A stretch of 64,000 nt of DNA, taken from the NCBI GenBank assembly GCA_964035545.1, contig OZ037765.1, forward strand, positions 25,476,504-25,540,503. The letters run 5' to 3'. Source of the DNA: Bugula neritina. Its lineage: Eukaryota > Bryozoa > Gymnolaemata > Cheilostomatida > Bugulidae. Both the position numbers and the translations under genes were made by a program. The stretch's first letter is position 1. Each line of letters begins with the position of its first letter. Below are positions 35,501 through 49,300 of the stretch, one piece after another. The notes beneath the pieces were generated by a model that ran no database searches, was not told where the DNA came from, and saw only the letters and a program-made list of their open reading frames with translations.

Positions 35501-38500
35501 TATAAACGTCTATATCTCAATCATTTTTCTAGACTGAGCCTTAAAATTTGCTGTGTGATTTGATGATACCTATCAATTTGCACTAGTAGCAACACATACT
35601 ACAGAATACTTTGTGTGCATATATGCAAAGTCATTGAATATGAACAAATCTTTGTAAATTTTGAAAAATTTCAAATATTCGCCTAATCAAATTTTAAATT
35701 ACTTCTGAATTGGTCTAAAAGTATAAATCACAAACTTTCCTCAAAATATTTTCTAACCGTTGTTCACCAAAGTAGTAATTTCTCAAAATGTTTTTGTGTC
35801 AGGCCAGAAATATTCATGAATGGTAATCTGAACATGTGTAGGTCCATTTAGTGTAAATATGAGCAAAATCTGAGACACAAAGACGTGGGACCCCTTGAAA
35901 GTTGGTTGATTTGGTATGGAATGACCCTATAGTATCACTGTAGAAAACAAAAGAGGTTCACTGTCAACATTGCCCCTGGTAATTGGACCCTAGAAGTGAC
36001 TTCTATTTATTCCTTGTGAGAACAAAAGTAATTGTAATTGTAATTATTTACATTGCCATGTAATTGTAATTGTAATTAATTACATTCATTTTTAACTGTA
36101 ATTATAATTGTAATTGTAATTGACAAATCTCCATGTAATTGTAATTGTAATTAATTACATTTACATGTAATTGACCCCAACCCTGCTATCCAATGACCCA
36201 CATGTGTCAAATATAGCACTACTATACTCTAGAAATTGTTACTAGCATTTGCTGATTAGTCCAGCTAGTTGAATGGCTCCGTCATTGTTATTTAGGGCAA
36301 TTGTTATGTGTATATAGATAAGTCATAATATTGTCATTTACCTGTGCACTTGCACTTGGTCCATCATTTACTTTAACTCTAACCACAGCTGGTCTAAATT
36401 ATCTCTCTGCTGTTTCAGTTGGTACTCATCACTAGAAGCTACAAACTGGCTCACCAATCTGTCCACACTGATATCTGCAGCTAAACATGTGGTGGAAACT
36501 CTGGCAGCTAAACCAGTGCTTGTTCACTGCTCAGATGGCTGGGACAGAACTCCACAAATCTGCTCTCTTGCTCAAATCATTATGGATCCTTTCTACAGAA
36601 CTTATAAGGTCAGTCTTTAGGTATTTATACTGTTATACTTTGTTGGCACCAGCTATCCAGTTTACCAGCTTTTATTTTGATTTATTCTAACTTTACTGCC
36701 ATAGTGTACCAACCTATTCACCTCACCTCTCTGGTTCAATGGTCGGCTAACAATGTAGTGTCCTCAGTAATATTTCTATACCTGCTCAGTCAATGATCTA
36801 TGGATAAAATAATATTCAACAGAAAGTATGTCACTTTTATTGTGTGCATTGTTTAGGGATTTCAAATACTGATCGCAAAGGAATGGCTTTCATTTGGACA
36901 CAAGTTTGCTCAGAGATGTGGCCATGCCCTGGGAGAATTTGATCCGAATGAAGTCAGTCCAATCTTCCTGCAATGGCTTGACGCAGTCTACCAGCTGACC
37001 CAACAGTTCCCCACGGCATTCGAGTTCAATGAGGCTTGCTTAGTACGTCTTCTTAATCAGCATCATAATTAAAAACATTTTATTTATTAATAATTTTACT
37101 GTTAATAATCTCATATACTATATTTGTTTTCAGATAAAACTGGTTCAGCACACATATTCTTGCATGTTTGGGACATTCCTGTGTGACAGTGAAGGCATAA
37201 AGGTCTGTGAGGAGTTTCATACAGAGACTGTGGAGGTTTGGTCTTTACTGGACGCTTTACAGTCACAGCTGTCCAATATTCTTTACACTCCTAATGTACA
37301 TAAGGTGAGGCTCACTTATATAAACTACTTCTAGTTGTGATAAACTGGAAATGACCGGTTGACTAGACACGACTGCTAAGCTGCATTAATAGCATTTAAT
37401 ATCCTATGGTATTAAGATTCTGTTGATAATTCAGTTCTATGAACTGAGATGTAAGGAAATCTATTGATTTAAATAAATTAGAGTCACTAGCCTTGTTATT
37501 AAAGTGTTTTCTGTTTAGTTCCTAAGAGTACCACTCTTTGTTGGCATTAATTTTAGGCACTAGGTGTCAGCTCACACCAAAGTGACCTCCGTCTTTGGAC
37601 TAGCGTCTACTCTCCTCAGACTAGTCAGGCCAACTGTTTGGAAGCCCCAATAGAAAACCGTCAGCTACGCAGAAGTCGTAGTTTCACTGATATTTCAAGC
37701 TCTACTGGTAATTTCCTGTTGTAGTTTAATGTCCTTCTTTAACAGTTTGTTAGAATGATTTTGCTCTAAACCTTGCTGATATGTTCTGAATTGCTTTCTT
37801 ATGACTGCAGAGACTAACCTACATCAGGTGCTAGTGGGTCGTACACTCAGTGATCCTGACCTTTCGTCCAGCTGTCAAATCAGTATTGACAACGCAAATG
37901 GATTAGCGGTGTCTGGCTCCACAGCATCTGGCGGTGGGAAAATAGGCTCTACTATTAGTCTGTCTAACCTTCGCAATGAAGGAAGAAGTAGAAATAACAG
38001 CGAAGCATCTGGCAAGGAATCCGAAACACGGCAGAGAGCAGAGAATAAGAGTCTGGGAGACGGGGTGAGATATTGTTTACATGATCCGTGGGATAGTCAA
38101 CAGAATTGTTATGCACAACATTTTCCACCTGGCATGGAATTACTCACAGCTTGCTGTAGCCTCAGGGTTGAGCAATCATAATATGTAATTTTATTTACTT
38201 GATACTAAGTAACAATGTTATGCATGCAAATGATTATAATTCACTGAACTAATATTAAATATTAATTTATCTAAATGCAATGTAAGGTGAATAAATTTGT
38301 TGTTGTAGATGGGTATCATGTATGACAGGTATATTGACATTGATGGATTGCCCTACCATGTTAACCCAGCTATACAAGGCGTAGTAGAAATGGCAAATAA
38401 TTATGAAAAAGAAATAGATAAACTAAAGCGGCAAATAAAATACTTACAGACCTTGCCAACTCAACAAGGGAGTTTAGAGTGCAACAACTGCCATGGGTTA

Positions 38501-39947
38501 CCTATACTCAAATTTCAAGTACGTTTACTTTTACTTTCATTAAGTTTCCAACTAGCGTATTTCTCCCTCTTTAATAAGATGAAAAAAATGATATTTTTTG
38601 CAAAGATTTCAAAATTTAGTCAAGGATTATTTGCACTCACTGCGTGCCCTGGAGAAATAAAGATTGCTCACAGAAACTTATTTGAATACACTTGCCCTGT
38701 GGTAAATCCAACTGTGTTGCTCCTATAGATGATAGAATATTGTTATCTAATTCCTATAGACTGATGATGTATCAATGCTGTCACGAAAACTTATTTGTGG
38801 ATCATAATGGCAGCATTTATGAAATTTAGCAATTTTAATAAGTAATGTATATTCGTAGAATGCTGATGGGGATTGTGCCCCCGGTTCAGCAGGAAGCAAT
38901 TGCTCTGACCAATCAGATGGAAGTTGGGAAACTCTTTCTTTCCGTGAACCCAATGTTCTACGTTGGATGCCGGACCACGCAGTTTCGCACTGCTGCATGT
39001 GCAATGCCAAATTTACAGTCATCCGACGGAAACATCACTGCAGGTTAGTTACAACCTTCCTATTAGTAATGACATTGCGGGTCTGAACACACATTAGCAT
39101 TGTTCACAGTGAAATCACTGCTATACAAAAATTAAGTCAAGTTTAAAGACTATTATGGAAAATGTCTTAATACTTTATGTAGTTATTTTCCTTGAGCTAA
39201 AAATTGAAATAAATTCAAATTATTTTTGTAGCATAAATGAAATGAAAACCAAATGTTGAATTTTGCCACTTGTTTTTAAAATTTCAACTTAAAATACTTG
39301 TTATAGCGACAAAATTTCATTGTCATAGCTTTTTATGATGTCTTTGTATGGCCATCTTTTTATTCAAAACATGGCAACTCAATTAAAAATAGGAATGTTG
39401 GGTCTAAATTGCAGCTTACTTTTACAAACTAATAGAAATGCATCCAGATCTTTATTCAACTAACATATTTTGTTTGAACATTTGATGTTGTAGACAATGT
39501 GGTGAAATATTCTGTGACTTCTGTGCATCAGAATTTGCACCCATTCCAGAGCAGCAACTGTTTGACCCTGTCAGGGTATGTCGGAAATGTCACAAAGACC
39601 TGATGATGGCTGTCAACAGTTTGAGTGAAGAACTTGACCAGGTAGATGATATGGCGGAAGATATTTCTCATGAATCTCATGGGACGGAGGCTTCCTCTCC
39701 TGATGACAAACATTGGAAAAACTCTTCTTCACCTGCAAGTAGCACCCCTCGGAAACCTTCCACTGTCACCACAACAGCTTCACCCAGTGCAAAGGAATTA
39801 CTGTCGCAAGATGCATGCCGTACATCTGCACATAAAGCAGGCCACGTGTCTACTTCAAGTGCAGGTTCACAGAAAACATGCAGTCAAGAGTCAATAAATG
39901 TTGAAAATTGTATTGATGGGAAAAGACTGATGGGTGCACAGGTTTAA
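32522..39947 (+). CDS. MTMR3/4: Myotubularin-related phosphoinositide 3-phosphatase of the MTMR3/MTMR4 class, 991 aa
   Basis: Thirteen exons join in frame: 32522-32744, 32834-33050, 33140-33415, 33786-33993, 34319-34569, 36419-36608, 36857-37042, 37134-37304, 37557-37707, 37811-38064, 38309-38518, 38859-39043 and 39494-39947. A PH-GRAM domain (about 75-175) is followed by WRISNINENYKLCNSYP and the catalytic domain. Its Cys-x5-Arg loop HCSDGWDRT (Cys about 429, Arg about 435) is intact, so an active phosphatase acting on PI3P and PI(3,5)P2 at endosomes or autophagosomes is expected. A coiled coil (about 720-755) precedes a C-terminal FYVE zinc finger starting WMPDHAVSHCCMC and including RRKHHCRQCGEIFC. 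This domain order is specific to MTMR3/4. It is shorter than the roughly 1200-residue human proteins, mainly in the linker. Intron 4 uses a GC donor. Confidence 0.93.
34573..34795 (+). repeat. CTTACCTACATA-type microsatellite
   Basis: Tandem units of TACTTACCTACA with variants (TTTATGCTTACC, CATCTATACTTA) fill the start of MTMR intron 5 directly after the donor. The unit is a multiple of three, so overlapping frames full of Tyr, Leu and Thr arise; they are not genes. Confidence 0.9.
35023..36185. mobile_element. Non-autonomous hAT-type element, 1163 bp, with a nested insertion
   Basis: The ends are CAGGGTTGGGG and CCCCAACCCTG, flanked by a perfect 8-bp direct repeat CTATCCAA (35015-35022 and 36186-36193), the target duplication size of hAT transposons. 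Both outer parts consist of dense TAATTG/CAATTA motifs that read as inverted copies of each other. No transposase frame is present. The middle is occupied by a second element (35288-35929). It lies in MTMR intron 5. Confidence 0.93.
35288..35929. mobile_element. Inverted-repeat (foldback-like) element nested in the hAT element
   Basis: Ends TAGGGTCATTCCAT and ATGGAATGACCCTA are inverted repeats, flanked on both sides by TAG. The arms continue for about 200-250 bp. For example, GTCTCAGATTTTGTTCATAT on the left arm corresponds to GTCTCAGATTTTGCTCATAT on the reverse complement of the right arm, and GACACAAA and TTTGTGATTT blocks follow in the same order in both. The element is therefore nearly a large palindrome with diverged arms. 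No coding sequence is evident. Confidence 0.85.
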
Positions 39948-40117
39948 ACTTTCTTCTTCAGCATTGAAAAAATTCAAAAAATATATTTTGTTGTATTTAT
40001 GATGACAAAGTCACATGGAAATTTAGTGTTTATTAGCTTTCTTCCTAGTTATTTTTTCTCAGCTATGAAATACCCAGAAATAAGTATCTTTGGAAGAATA
40101 TCACATTTGTTAATTAA

Positions 40118-40123
40118 TTTATT
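40118..40123 (-). promoter_or_regulatory. Candidate COG7 poly(A) signal
   Basis: AATAAA on the minus strand, about 280 nt beyond the COG7 stop. The first plus-strand candidate for MTMR3/4 (AATAAA at 40164-40169) lies beyond it, so the two 3' ends may overlap. Confidence 0.4.
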
Positions 40124-40163
40124 TCAATATTTTTATGTTTTCATAATAATATATGTATTTGTT

Positions 40164-40169
40164 AATAAA
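40164..40169 (+). promoter_or_regulatory. Candidate MTMR3/4 poly(A) signal
   Basis: AATAAA about 217 nt after the MTMR stop codon and the nearest good hexamer. It is followed by T-rich sequence. Confidence 0.4.
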
Positions 40170-40398
40170 TGTATTTGTTTGCTATTTTTCACTAGATTTA
40201 AAAATTTTCTTGCAATTTTGATATCAAGCAAGAGTCGTGCATTTACATAACCTGTTGACAATATTTAGTAAAGATATTATTTTCAAGTGCTTCAAGTTCA
40301 TAGACCTGAAATCCAATAGCAAATATAAATATTCATTCATTAAAATCAAAGTACACACAAGTTGCTCGAAAAAATTAAATTAAAATTTGAGTAAAAGT

Positions 40399-43300
40399 TT
40401 ATAGTTCAATGCTTCGCATCACTTGTAGAGCAGAGGAAAGTGACTTGGGAACATTACGACTCACTTCAATAAAATTTTCAGGGCTAGCTTTCAGCAATGC
40501 AACAATCGACTGTAACTTGTCAATTGGTGTGAGCCCCAAATCATCCAGTACATTGATGAGGTAGTCTGCAAGTAAATAAATTTAAATGAAGTAAAATTCT
40601 ACATATTAAGTTCACAAACATATGTTGCGTTAATATTGTTAACAACTGGAAATCTCAAAATTTGAAATTGAACGCATTAGTACACACTATGCAAATTTTC
40701 TGACCATTCAATTTAGGAAAGATTCAATAAATTAAATTGAGATTAATTATGGTTAAATTATGGTAAACTGATGATTGTATTCAAGTGAGACTGGTATAAT
40801 GAATGTAATATTTTAACATGCTAGGCTACACACCAATGTCTGTGATCAGCTGATTTACAGCATGGGCAGAGATTTGTGGTATTCTCAATATTTCTTCACA
40901 ATAAGTGTGCATTGTAGCTCTGGATATGGACTCTAACCAAATGCTGTCTAGATTCTCTCCTTCTCGGTCTAGAAAGATTAGAATATTATTAAAGTAGTTT
41001 GAAATTAATGTCTAAAGATGGTCACTTTAGATGCATTGTAAAAATGAGCAAAATCACGTGTATCATAACTGAAAATGGCTGATAATACACAAAACATAAA
41101 CTAAGAGTCATGTGCAAAACTTTTGTAAAAAAGCATATATAATATTTTTAAAAATATGTAAGTATAAATTAGAAATAATATAGGCAGCTTAAGGTCCAGA
41201 AATTGTTAAAACAAAATTTGGTTTGAAATTTGATATAGAAATGCAGTAGATGACTACACAAAATATTTAATTGTTAATAAGTTATATAACATTGTAATCA
41301 TAAAGACATTTTAATTCAATAATTTACAGAAGGGGTTTAGTGAAGGAGATATTGTAACTTTCAAGAGCTGAAGGCACATGAGTATAATACGAATATATGT
41401 CACAAGTACATTACCTCCAGATGTTACCGAGTTTATATAGGTCAATGATTTGGTTTACCTTGCAATTTAGTATATGGAAGCCGGCCATACTTTACAGCTA
41501 CATCTATAGCAAGGTTATTTGAGGAGGCTTCAGAAGTTTCAGATGTGGCATCTCTGGTGAAGGGGTCAAGATATTGTGGTAGGGTCATTATATACTGACC
41601 AATCTGTAGCAAAAAGCAGGTAAAACAACCACATGAGTGTTGGTTGAATCTGACAGAAGCTTACTTGAAAATATATGTCGGAGTAAGTAGTGGAATGATT
41701 AATAATAACCATTTTTCTGTATTTATTTACTCTGAAGAAAGCACAGGAGAGCAACCTAAACAAATAAACTAAAATTGTTTGCCATCAAACAGATTTTAAT
41801 TCTTATGGCTCCAAGTTACCTTACGAAGTGAGCACACATCCTCTCCCCTGCATACGAACCTTAATAAAGAAAGACTGAATGAGAGTTTTTCCTGAGTCTA
41901 TATCAGCAACAATCTACAACTCATAACTATAAATACCTGAGTAATATATTCTTGTGGAGAAAGACTGAACATGGGCAGGTCAGCTGTGAGAGCTCCACCA
42001 GCACTCTTAGATAGCCACACCTACAAAATACACAGAACATTCTAGGTGCACTTATTACAGTAATATTTTAACAACCAGGCCTACAAGCAATCAATATTAT
42101 ATACCCCATCTTGGCATTTACTGGGTAGCTCATATTGATAAGCTACTACATACAAGCTCTATGGGAAAAAGTAGAGACAACTCTTGTAAAGAAAAAACAA
42201 CCAAGTTTTAGGGATTTACATGGTAAACTAGACAAAACACTAATTAATTTGCAATATGAAAAAAGATTTATTTCACTTATTTACCTGAGATTCTGATAGA
42301 AGATGCAAGTGAGTAGCTATCTGAGAGAACACTGCATCAAACGCCAGTTTGTGAGCATGCTCAGAGAGAGATCTAAGCAGTTTGAGAGCGACAGTCAAAA
42401 TGCTCTGTTTATCAGATACCGACTCTCTTAGCTGCTCAAATTGACGAAGCTGCTCCTCTGATGCTATTAGTGTAACTTTTATGTCAGATATTGGACTGGG
42501 TGATGGTCTGTAAAATTAATATGTTAGTCAATATCATAGTAATATCACTAAATAGTGAAATGTACTTACAAGTATAGCAATCTTCATTTTTAATAACAAA
42601 AAGCAAAATGCAGAGCTTGCGCGCTTTGAGAAAGGAATAATTTATTATTACGGATAGTTGAAATAAAACAGGCTTATTATAACTAAAGAACATAAATATG
42701 ATTGTTTAGTGTTCATGAAATCAAGTCAAGTCAACTGGTGAAAAAGTCCATTAGTTAACCATTGGAGACAAATTCAAGTTCATCTTGTAATAAAACCAGG
42801 TAAATATCCAACAAGAGTGAGAATTGTTGTCATCCAGTGTTACCCCATCACAGTGTAATTAATATACTTTAGTTTCTCCCCCCCCCCACACACACACAGA
42901 AAGGTGGGAGGACAATTCCCCTAAGAGCAGCTACCAACAATAGTCAAGTTAATTAGTCTGAGTTTTGGAGAATCCCTTTAACTGAGCATTTATGTATGAA
43001 CACTGTTTAGTATGCCAGTACAGAGAACAAGATAACGGAATCCTAGGCGGGGCAAGAGATTAGCCAAAACCAAAATTAGAAATTATTATGGACAGGAATT
43101 GGTTACTTCCAATATTTTCTATTCAATGTAATTTATGTGACACTAAAATGTAAAAAGAATTAAATATGCTATGCTCCTACTCACACTATCCCCACACATA
43201 CAACTTGCCCCAACATGCATTTGCTTTAGGCAGAGCCTTGCTAACTGAAACGTTATTCAGTTCACTGAAATCAATCATTGCAAAGTTTTATAAAAAAGAA

Positions 43301-46300
43301 ATTAGCAACTGAAGTTTGTAGTAAAATATTAATGATTAAAAAGGGCAATAACTATAGTAGCTAAAATTGTGAGTAGTTGTATTTTTTAATTTATTGAAAT
43401 TAAACTTACACGCTCAACTGATCTGTGGATATTAGTATATTTCCTACAATCTTTTCATCTAGCTCTTCAATATCTGTGATGATTTCACCTGCAAAGACAA
43501 CATCCTACCCACTCTTCGAAACTCATCATTTGACAGACATTCATTTCCAGAAAGACTGTGTTCATTTTGACATTAACCAACACACAATGCTACCTACACA
43601 GGCTGTTAAACGACTAAATTATCATACAACATATTGTCATAACATCCTTCAATTCATTGCTTCACTAACCTACTACTCTGATTATCTGCAGTGAATAAGA
43701 AAACATAGCCCAGCTGTCCAGCTCTGCTTGTCCTTCTGGCTGATTCTTAAATCTTTCACCAAAGTTAACCAGAATTCTTTTCACCTTTTAACAGAAACCG
43801 ATCAACAAACTTGCATATCTTTCTATAATCAATAAATGCAATGACTAACATGTAACAAATGAAAATGAATAAAAAATAAAACAACCGAAAATTTATTTAC
43901 AGTGAAATATTTCAACGAGTGCAGGAAACTTAAGTACTTCCATTTTAATATAACAACTTTACAACCTTCATATAGCTTAGGGAGTTTAACTGAATAATGA
44001 CTTAGAAGAGGGTAAAATTGCCATCAATTTCACAAAGTAGTAAAGAGTTAGTTGCCAAGTCAATGCATGATGTTTTCTGAGTCAAATAAGTAATAAATGT
44101 TGGTTTAACCAGCAACACCAGCTTTAAAACACAAAAATTATTTAAGTAGAAATGTAAAACCTTGCAAAAATTGAACTATCATTTAATAAGCATTTGTCAG
44201 TAAAAAACGAACAACAATACGAATGATAAAGTACAGATCTCTACATGAGTGAGAAACATATATCTATGAACATTCATTTGTTTAAAATTTGAATAGTCAA
44301 GAATAGTGAAATTTACACTTCATTGTTCCAAATTAATTTTGTAAAAAATTGTCTCCTGTTTGTGTTTAAAAAATAAATTTCAAGAGGAGATAATTTTCAT
44401 ATGTCTGTGTTGCATGTAATAAAAACTAGATAGTCAAATAAAATTAAATTTTAAGCAAACATTAATCAGTTAATTGTTTCATATAGATAGGTTGGTGTAT
44501 GGTATATGAATACAATTACAGTCTATACCTTATCAGGTATCAATTCAAACACATGACAAGCTGATGTGACCTGAAGATAGACGAGATATGGTTTTAGAAT
44601 ACTTATTTATCAACAAAAATACAACCTTTTCCATATGAAGAGAAACTCACTTCAGTTGAATAGTCGGTGAAAAACTGTTTGTAGATTTCAGTAATGTGAA
44701 GGTAACCCACGCCTCCAGTCAAAGTGCGGCATCTCTCATCCACATCATGAGCCACTCTAAACACTTGAGTCACCGAGTCTGCTAGCTTACCTATACTCAT
44801 GTCTACAAACCGCCGGTCTTCCTACAACATCACCTCTCTTGCAGTTGAAACTACATCCAGTGTTCAATATATCTCCATGTAAACATTTTACTTATGCAAA
44901 GTTACAGATTTAATAACTCGCATATGCCTGCATGGAAACACTTACTAGTTCTATAGAATTCAGCTGTTCAACCAAGTAGTGTGCCTCCAGTTTCCCATAG
45001 TTGGAGATATACGGCAAGTACGGGGCGTACATAGCCTTGCCCAGCTGTATCATATATGTGGTGTTTAAGTCTGCAGTACTCATGCTATTCAGTAACACCG
45101 TCTCAATGGAATGTGCAAATTTATCAGTAACCTGCAACATAATAATATGATATGAATTCTAGATAACATATCTACTCTATAATACGATATGAATTCTAGA
45201 TAACATATCTACTCAACAAGTATATCTACTTAGCCCACTACTTAAAGTGCATCACAGAGCACAAAAATTGCAATTTTTAAAACGTAAACAAGTAACAAAA
45301 GTTGAAAAAATAATTGCATGCTTGTGGCAGAAGCCATATAACCATAATTGGCTATACATCATGATATTATTACAGAAAGTGAAAGCCTCACAGAATATCA
45401 TTAGTCAGTTAAAAACTCTGCTGCCTAGAAATTTCGTATCATTAAGAGGTTGGAGATCCCTTGATCGAAGGAAACAAAGTGTGAAATATCTAAGCTTGAT
45501 GACTAATGAAAATTTTTGAGCATTTTTGCCTTCTGAAATAGTAGAAAACATTTTTACTGAATTCAAAATGATAGACTGGTTAGACTTTCAGTGGCTACAA
45601 AGAGGTGCTGCCAAGAAATTCCGACAGCATACGCCCTTCCAGCTTGGTATTACTGAGTAGAGTGTAGAGTGTAGAGTAGTAAATGAGAGTAACTGACCTG
45701 CTTCAGCTGAGTGACTGAAAGAAGGAGGTTGTCTTGACTCTCCAGGTGCTGAGATAGACAGAGAGACATGTCCTTCTCCAGTGACTGCAGACATGCGCTC
45801 ACCATTTGACACACCACCTGCAGGGGGTTGTCAAACACGCCACTGCACCAGGACACCTGCATGCAGTATATAGACACTAATACACACTAGTGGTACTACA
45901 TAAGTAATAGAACTATTAGTGTTATACATACCACTTTTTAATAAACTATAATCAACATTACCTAGATGATGAAGTTTGGACTATATCCTAAAATCCATCA
46001 AACGGAAGAGTAAAACTTGAACTACAATTTGAGTGTTCAAAAAATTGCTCTCTCGTGGATAAAATTGAAAGCAAATCAATAAAAATCCTGTCATAACTTA
46101 CAGTAAGGGGTTTAATCTTGAGCTTTCATATACATATATATTATAGACAGATGCTATATGTACATTATATACATATTATGTAAGTACACTGTATAAATAC
46201 ATGATATTTAGTTTTACTACAAAGCGATTAAATTTAATTATTCAATTTATGATATTTTATTATTTTATAGAACGAAAGCATTTTCAAAGTCTTGTATTCT

Positions 46301-49300
46301 CAAGAAAAATAACTTTTTTATCAAATTTCATAACATCAACTACAACTAATATCCCTTTTGACTCCATTGTTTTACTCACCGGAGAAGCAACTGCTTAGAC
46401 AGGACGGGTAGAAAGTTTCAACTAACCTGACTGTGGAATGTGGAGACAACTGTATCATAAAACAGTGCAAGGGACTTGGAGAGTGAGTTGTCCCCCCTCT
46501 CTGTTAGCTCATGCCAGCTCTTAGAAAGCAGCGACTTGTGAAAATGTTCATAGTAACGATAGATCTGGGGGAGACGATTTATAGATTCAAACATCTTTAC
46601 ATAATGCCTTGTAGTGTCTAAAACATTCACTTATTGTGGAAATATCAAATAAATTAAACATTAACAAGTTAGTGAAAGTTTAAACTGTTACACAATTCAG
46701 CAAGTCACTGAAGAATCAAAAAGAGCTTATGAAAACCATACCTACTGTTACTTTTAATATTGAACTAAAAACATATTTTACCACATCAAAGACCCTAATA
46801 AAATATATTATAGTTGCAGAAGTGCCTACAGGTAGATTAAAAAATGAGTAGAATAGAAGAAAAGCATCCAAGAGAACTCACCTTGAGAGTCGTTGGTGAG
46901 GGCGTCGACAATATTGGGACTAACCAGAGTTTCCAGCCTGTTTTTAAGAGCTTCCAGGTGTTGACACCTGTCATCATAGTCTGGTACATTAGCCAGCAAC
47001 CTCTGTAGTTATAAAGAAGTCACATGTTTCAAAGTAATAGAGATTAAATCATGAATAAAGAAACTAACCCACTGAGAATGAATAAAAAAACAAATTATGC
47101 ATAGTTTAAACTTACTAAGCTCTGTTGCATAGCAAGCAATTTTGTGGTGAGTAAATCAGCATCTCCCGACTGAATGACCTGCTCTATTTCCGATGAAAGA
47201 ACCGTCCAATTGTCGGCTTGCTAAAAGGATGACAATTTAGGTAATACATGGTTGTCATGGTAACACCTTACCACTTAATTCTATACACGTCAAACCTGGC
47301 AGCTCTTATGAGTATACATATTCCTAACCTCTCTAAATTGGCAGTTAAATTTTCAATTGCTAACTCCAGTTATCCAGTGTCTGATCTTTCTATGTTTCTG
47401 CGACAGTATTAAATGCTATTAAATATCATGTACCTGCACTTTAGTGGTCTTATTAAACATACCAGTATATAGCAAACATACATAAGTCAAAAACACTAGT
47501 TATGTGTTGCAGCGGCTAAGAATACTCGTAGAATGCAATGAAAGTCAACAATAAATAGTAGTAGTTTTATAATACTACGGACTCCAGATCTGACCGGAAA
47601 TGTCATCAGCAAGCGATTCTAAATCCCAAATCAATTTAAGATATGGTTGCACAGAGTTTATAATAAAAAGAAATTATTTGAGCATACAACCCTCCAATAG
47701 TCTTTAGATATTAGCTAAGATATATATGAATATTTTTGTACTGCATAAATGAAGTGCGGCGGTGATTCTTTAATACCTGCATCCAATGAGCAAAGAACCT
47801 TCTGGATACTAGCATAGCAAAGAACCTTCTGGATACTAGCATAGCCCTCCAAAGAGGTCACAACTCTCATATTACCAACTATTCATCTATAATTAGTATT
47901 GCTTACTAAGAGATACCTGCAAAGCTTCAGATGTCTGTTCCATGCGAGATTTAATGGTATCCAGTTGCAGTAATGCCTGCATAGATTTAGAAGTGTCTTG
48001 CTCCACCTACATGACAATTTAACACTGATCACCCAATATTTCTAGGAGAAGACAACACCGTGGCATTCAAGCAAAAACTAGAGCATCTGTAAGTGTTAGA
48101 TACATAGTGTAAGCTGTCTGTTAATGCTAGTCAAGTTCATGCAAAAATCACGAAGCACTATGCTGTAAATAAAACAAGGTTTGTATACGAAGGCAAATAC
48201 ACATTATGGGTTATTTTACTTTATTTAGTACACACCCGAAAAATAGGACCAAAGATTAAAATGGGTTCAAAATTATTGAGAAAAATAGATACGGTAATTT
48301 CATGTGCTGGTTCAAAACATGTATATGAAAATAGACTGAGAAGGGTCTTGCAAACAATAAAGCGCTGATAGATAAAAAATGAAGATCTTTAGTGTGTACT
48401 TAACAAAATAAGGTGACCCAAATATAAAGAATAAAACTTACACACGTAATTACACAGTTGTTATTTAAAGTTAGAATTAGAAAGTTACACTACATAACTA
48501 CTGTTTGCAATGATGTTTGAATATAGTAATAATGATTATTATTATATAACGATTTGAAGTCTAGACACTATATGATTGATAATACACCTACAAAATATGT
48601 TACACTTACTTTTTGAACATCCTGTTTGATGTTCTTCATCTGCTCTTGCAACATGGCTGCCTCATGTTTAATGCCATCAATATCTCTGAGAACACGTGGT
48701 AGGTTTGACACTACCTCTTGACTAGTTTCTTCAATCACATTGTTCACCTCCTGTAATGAAATATTCCCATATAATAAGCACATTGCACTAGGATATAAAG
48801 ATAGATAGATAGATATGTACAGTAGGTTAAATATATTAAATATTCACCTGAACAAGTAACTGCAACTTCATCACTAGAGTTGTGGCATATTGCTGAAATA
48901 GAACAGCGCAGAATAAATTATGACTTTATATAATTACCACAGCACTAGATTGCAAATCATGCAAGAAAAATGTTTCTTTCTTAGAAACTAAATGGTTATT
49001 GCAATACGAATTCAAATTTTTATACAGGTAACAGTAGCAGTGACAGCACAGAATGTTCAGCTTCTTACATCGTTGGTTATGCCAGACTCCTTGTTAGAAC
49101 GGAAAGAGGCATTAATCCAGTCTTTAGCATTAAATGAATCATCCAGAAACTTGGAGTAATCCTACAAGCAGCACTCTATTACTTATTGATTGAATGCATC
49201 AATAGGTGCTGAAGAAGAAAAACTGTAGCAGATGTACAAGATTAGGGTGCATGCCATTATTTTGAAAACTTGAAGTATGTTTACTTGTTGGTAACATCAG

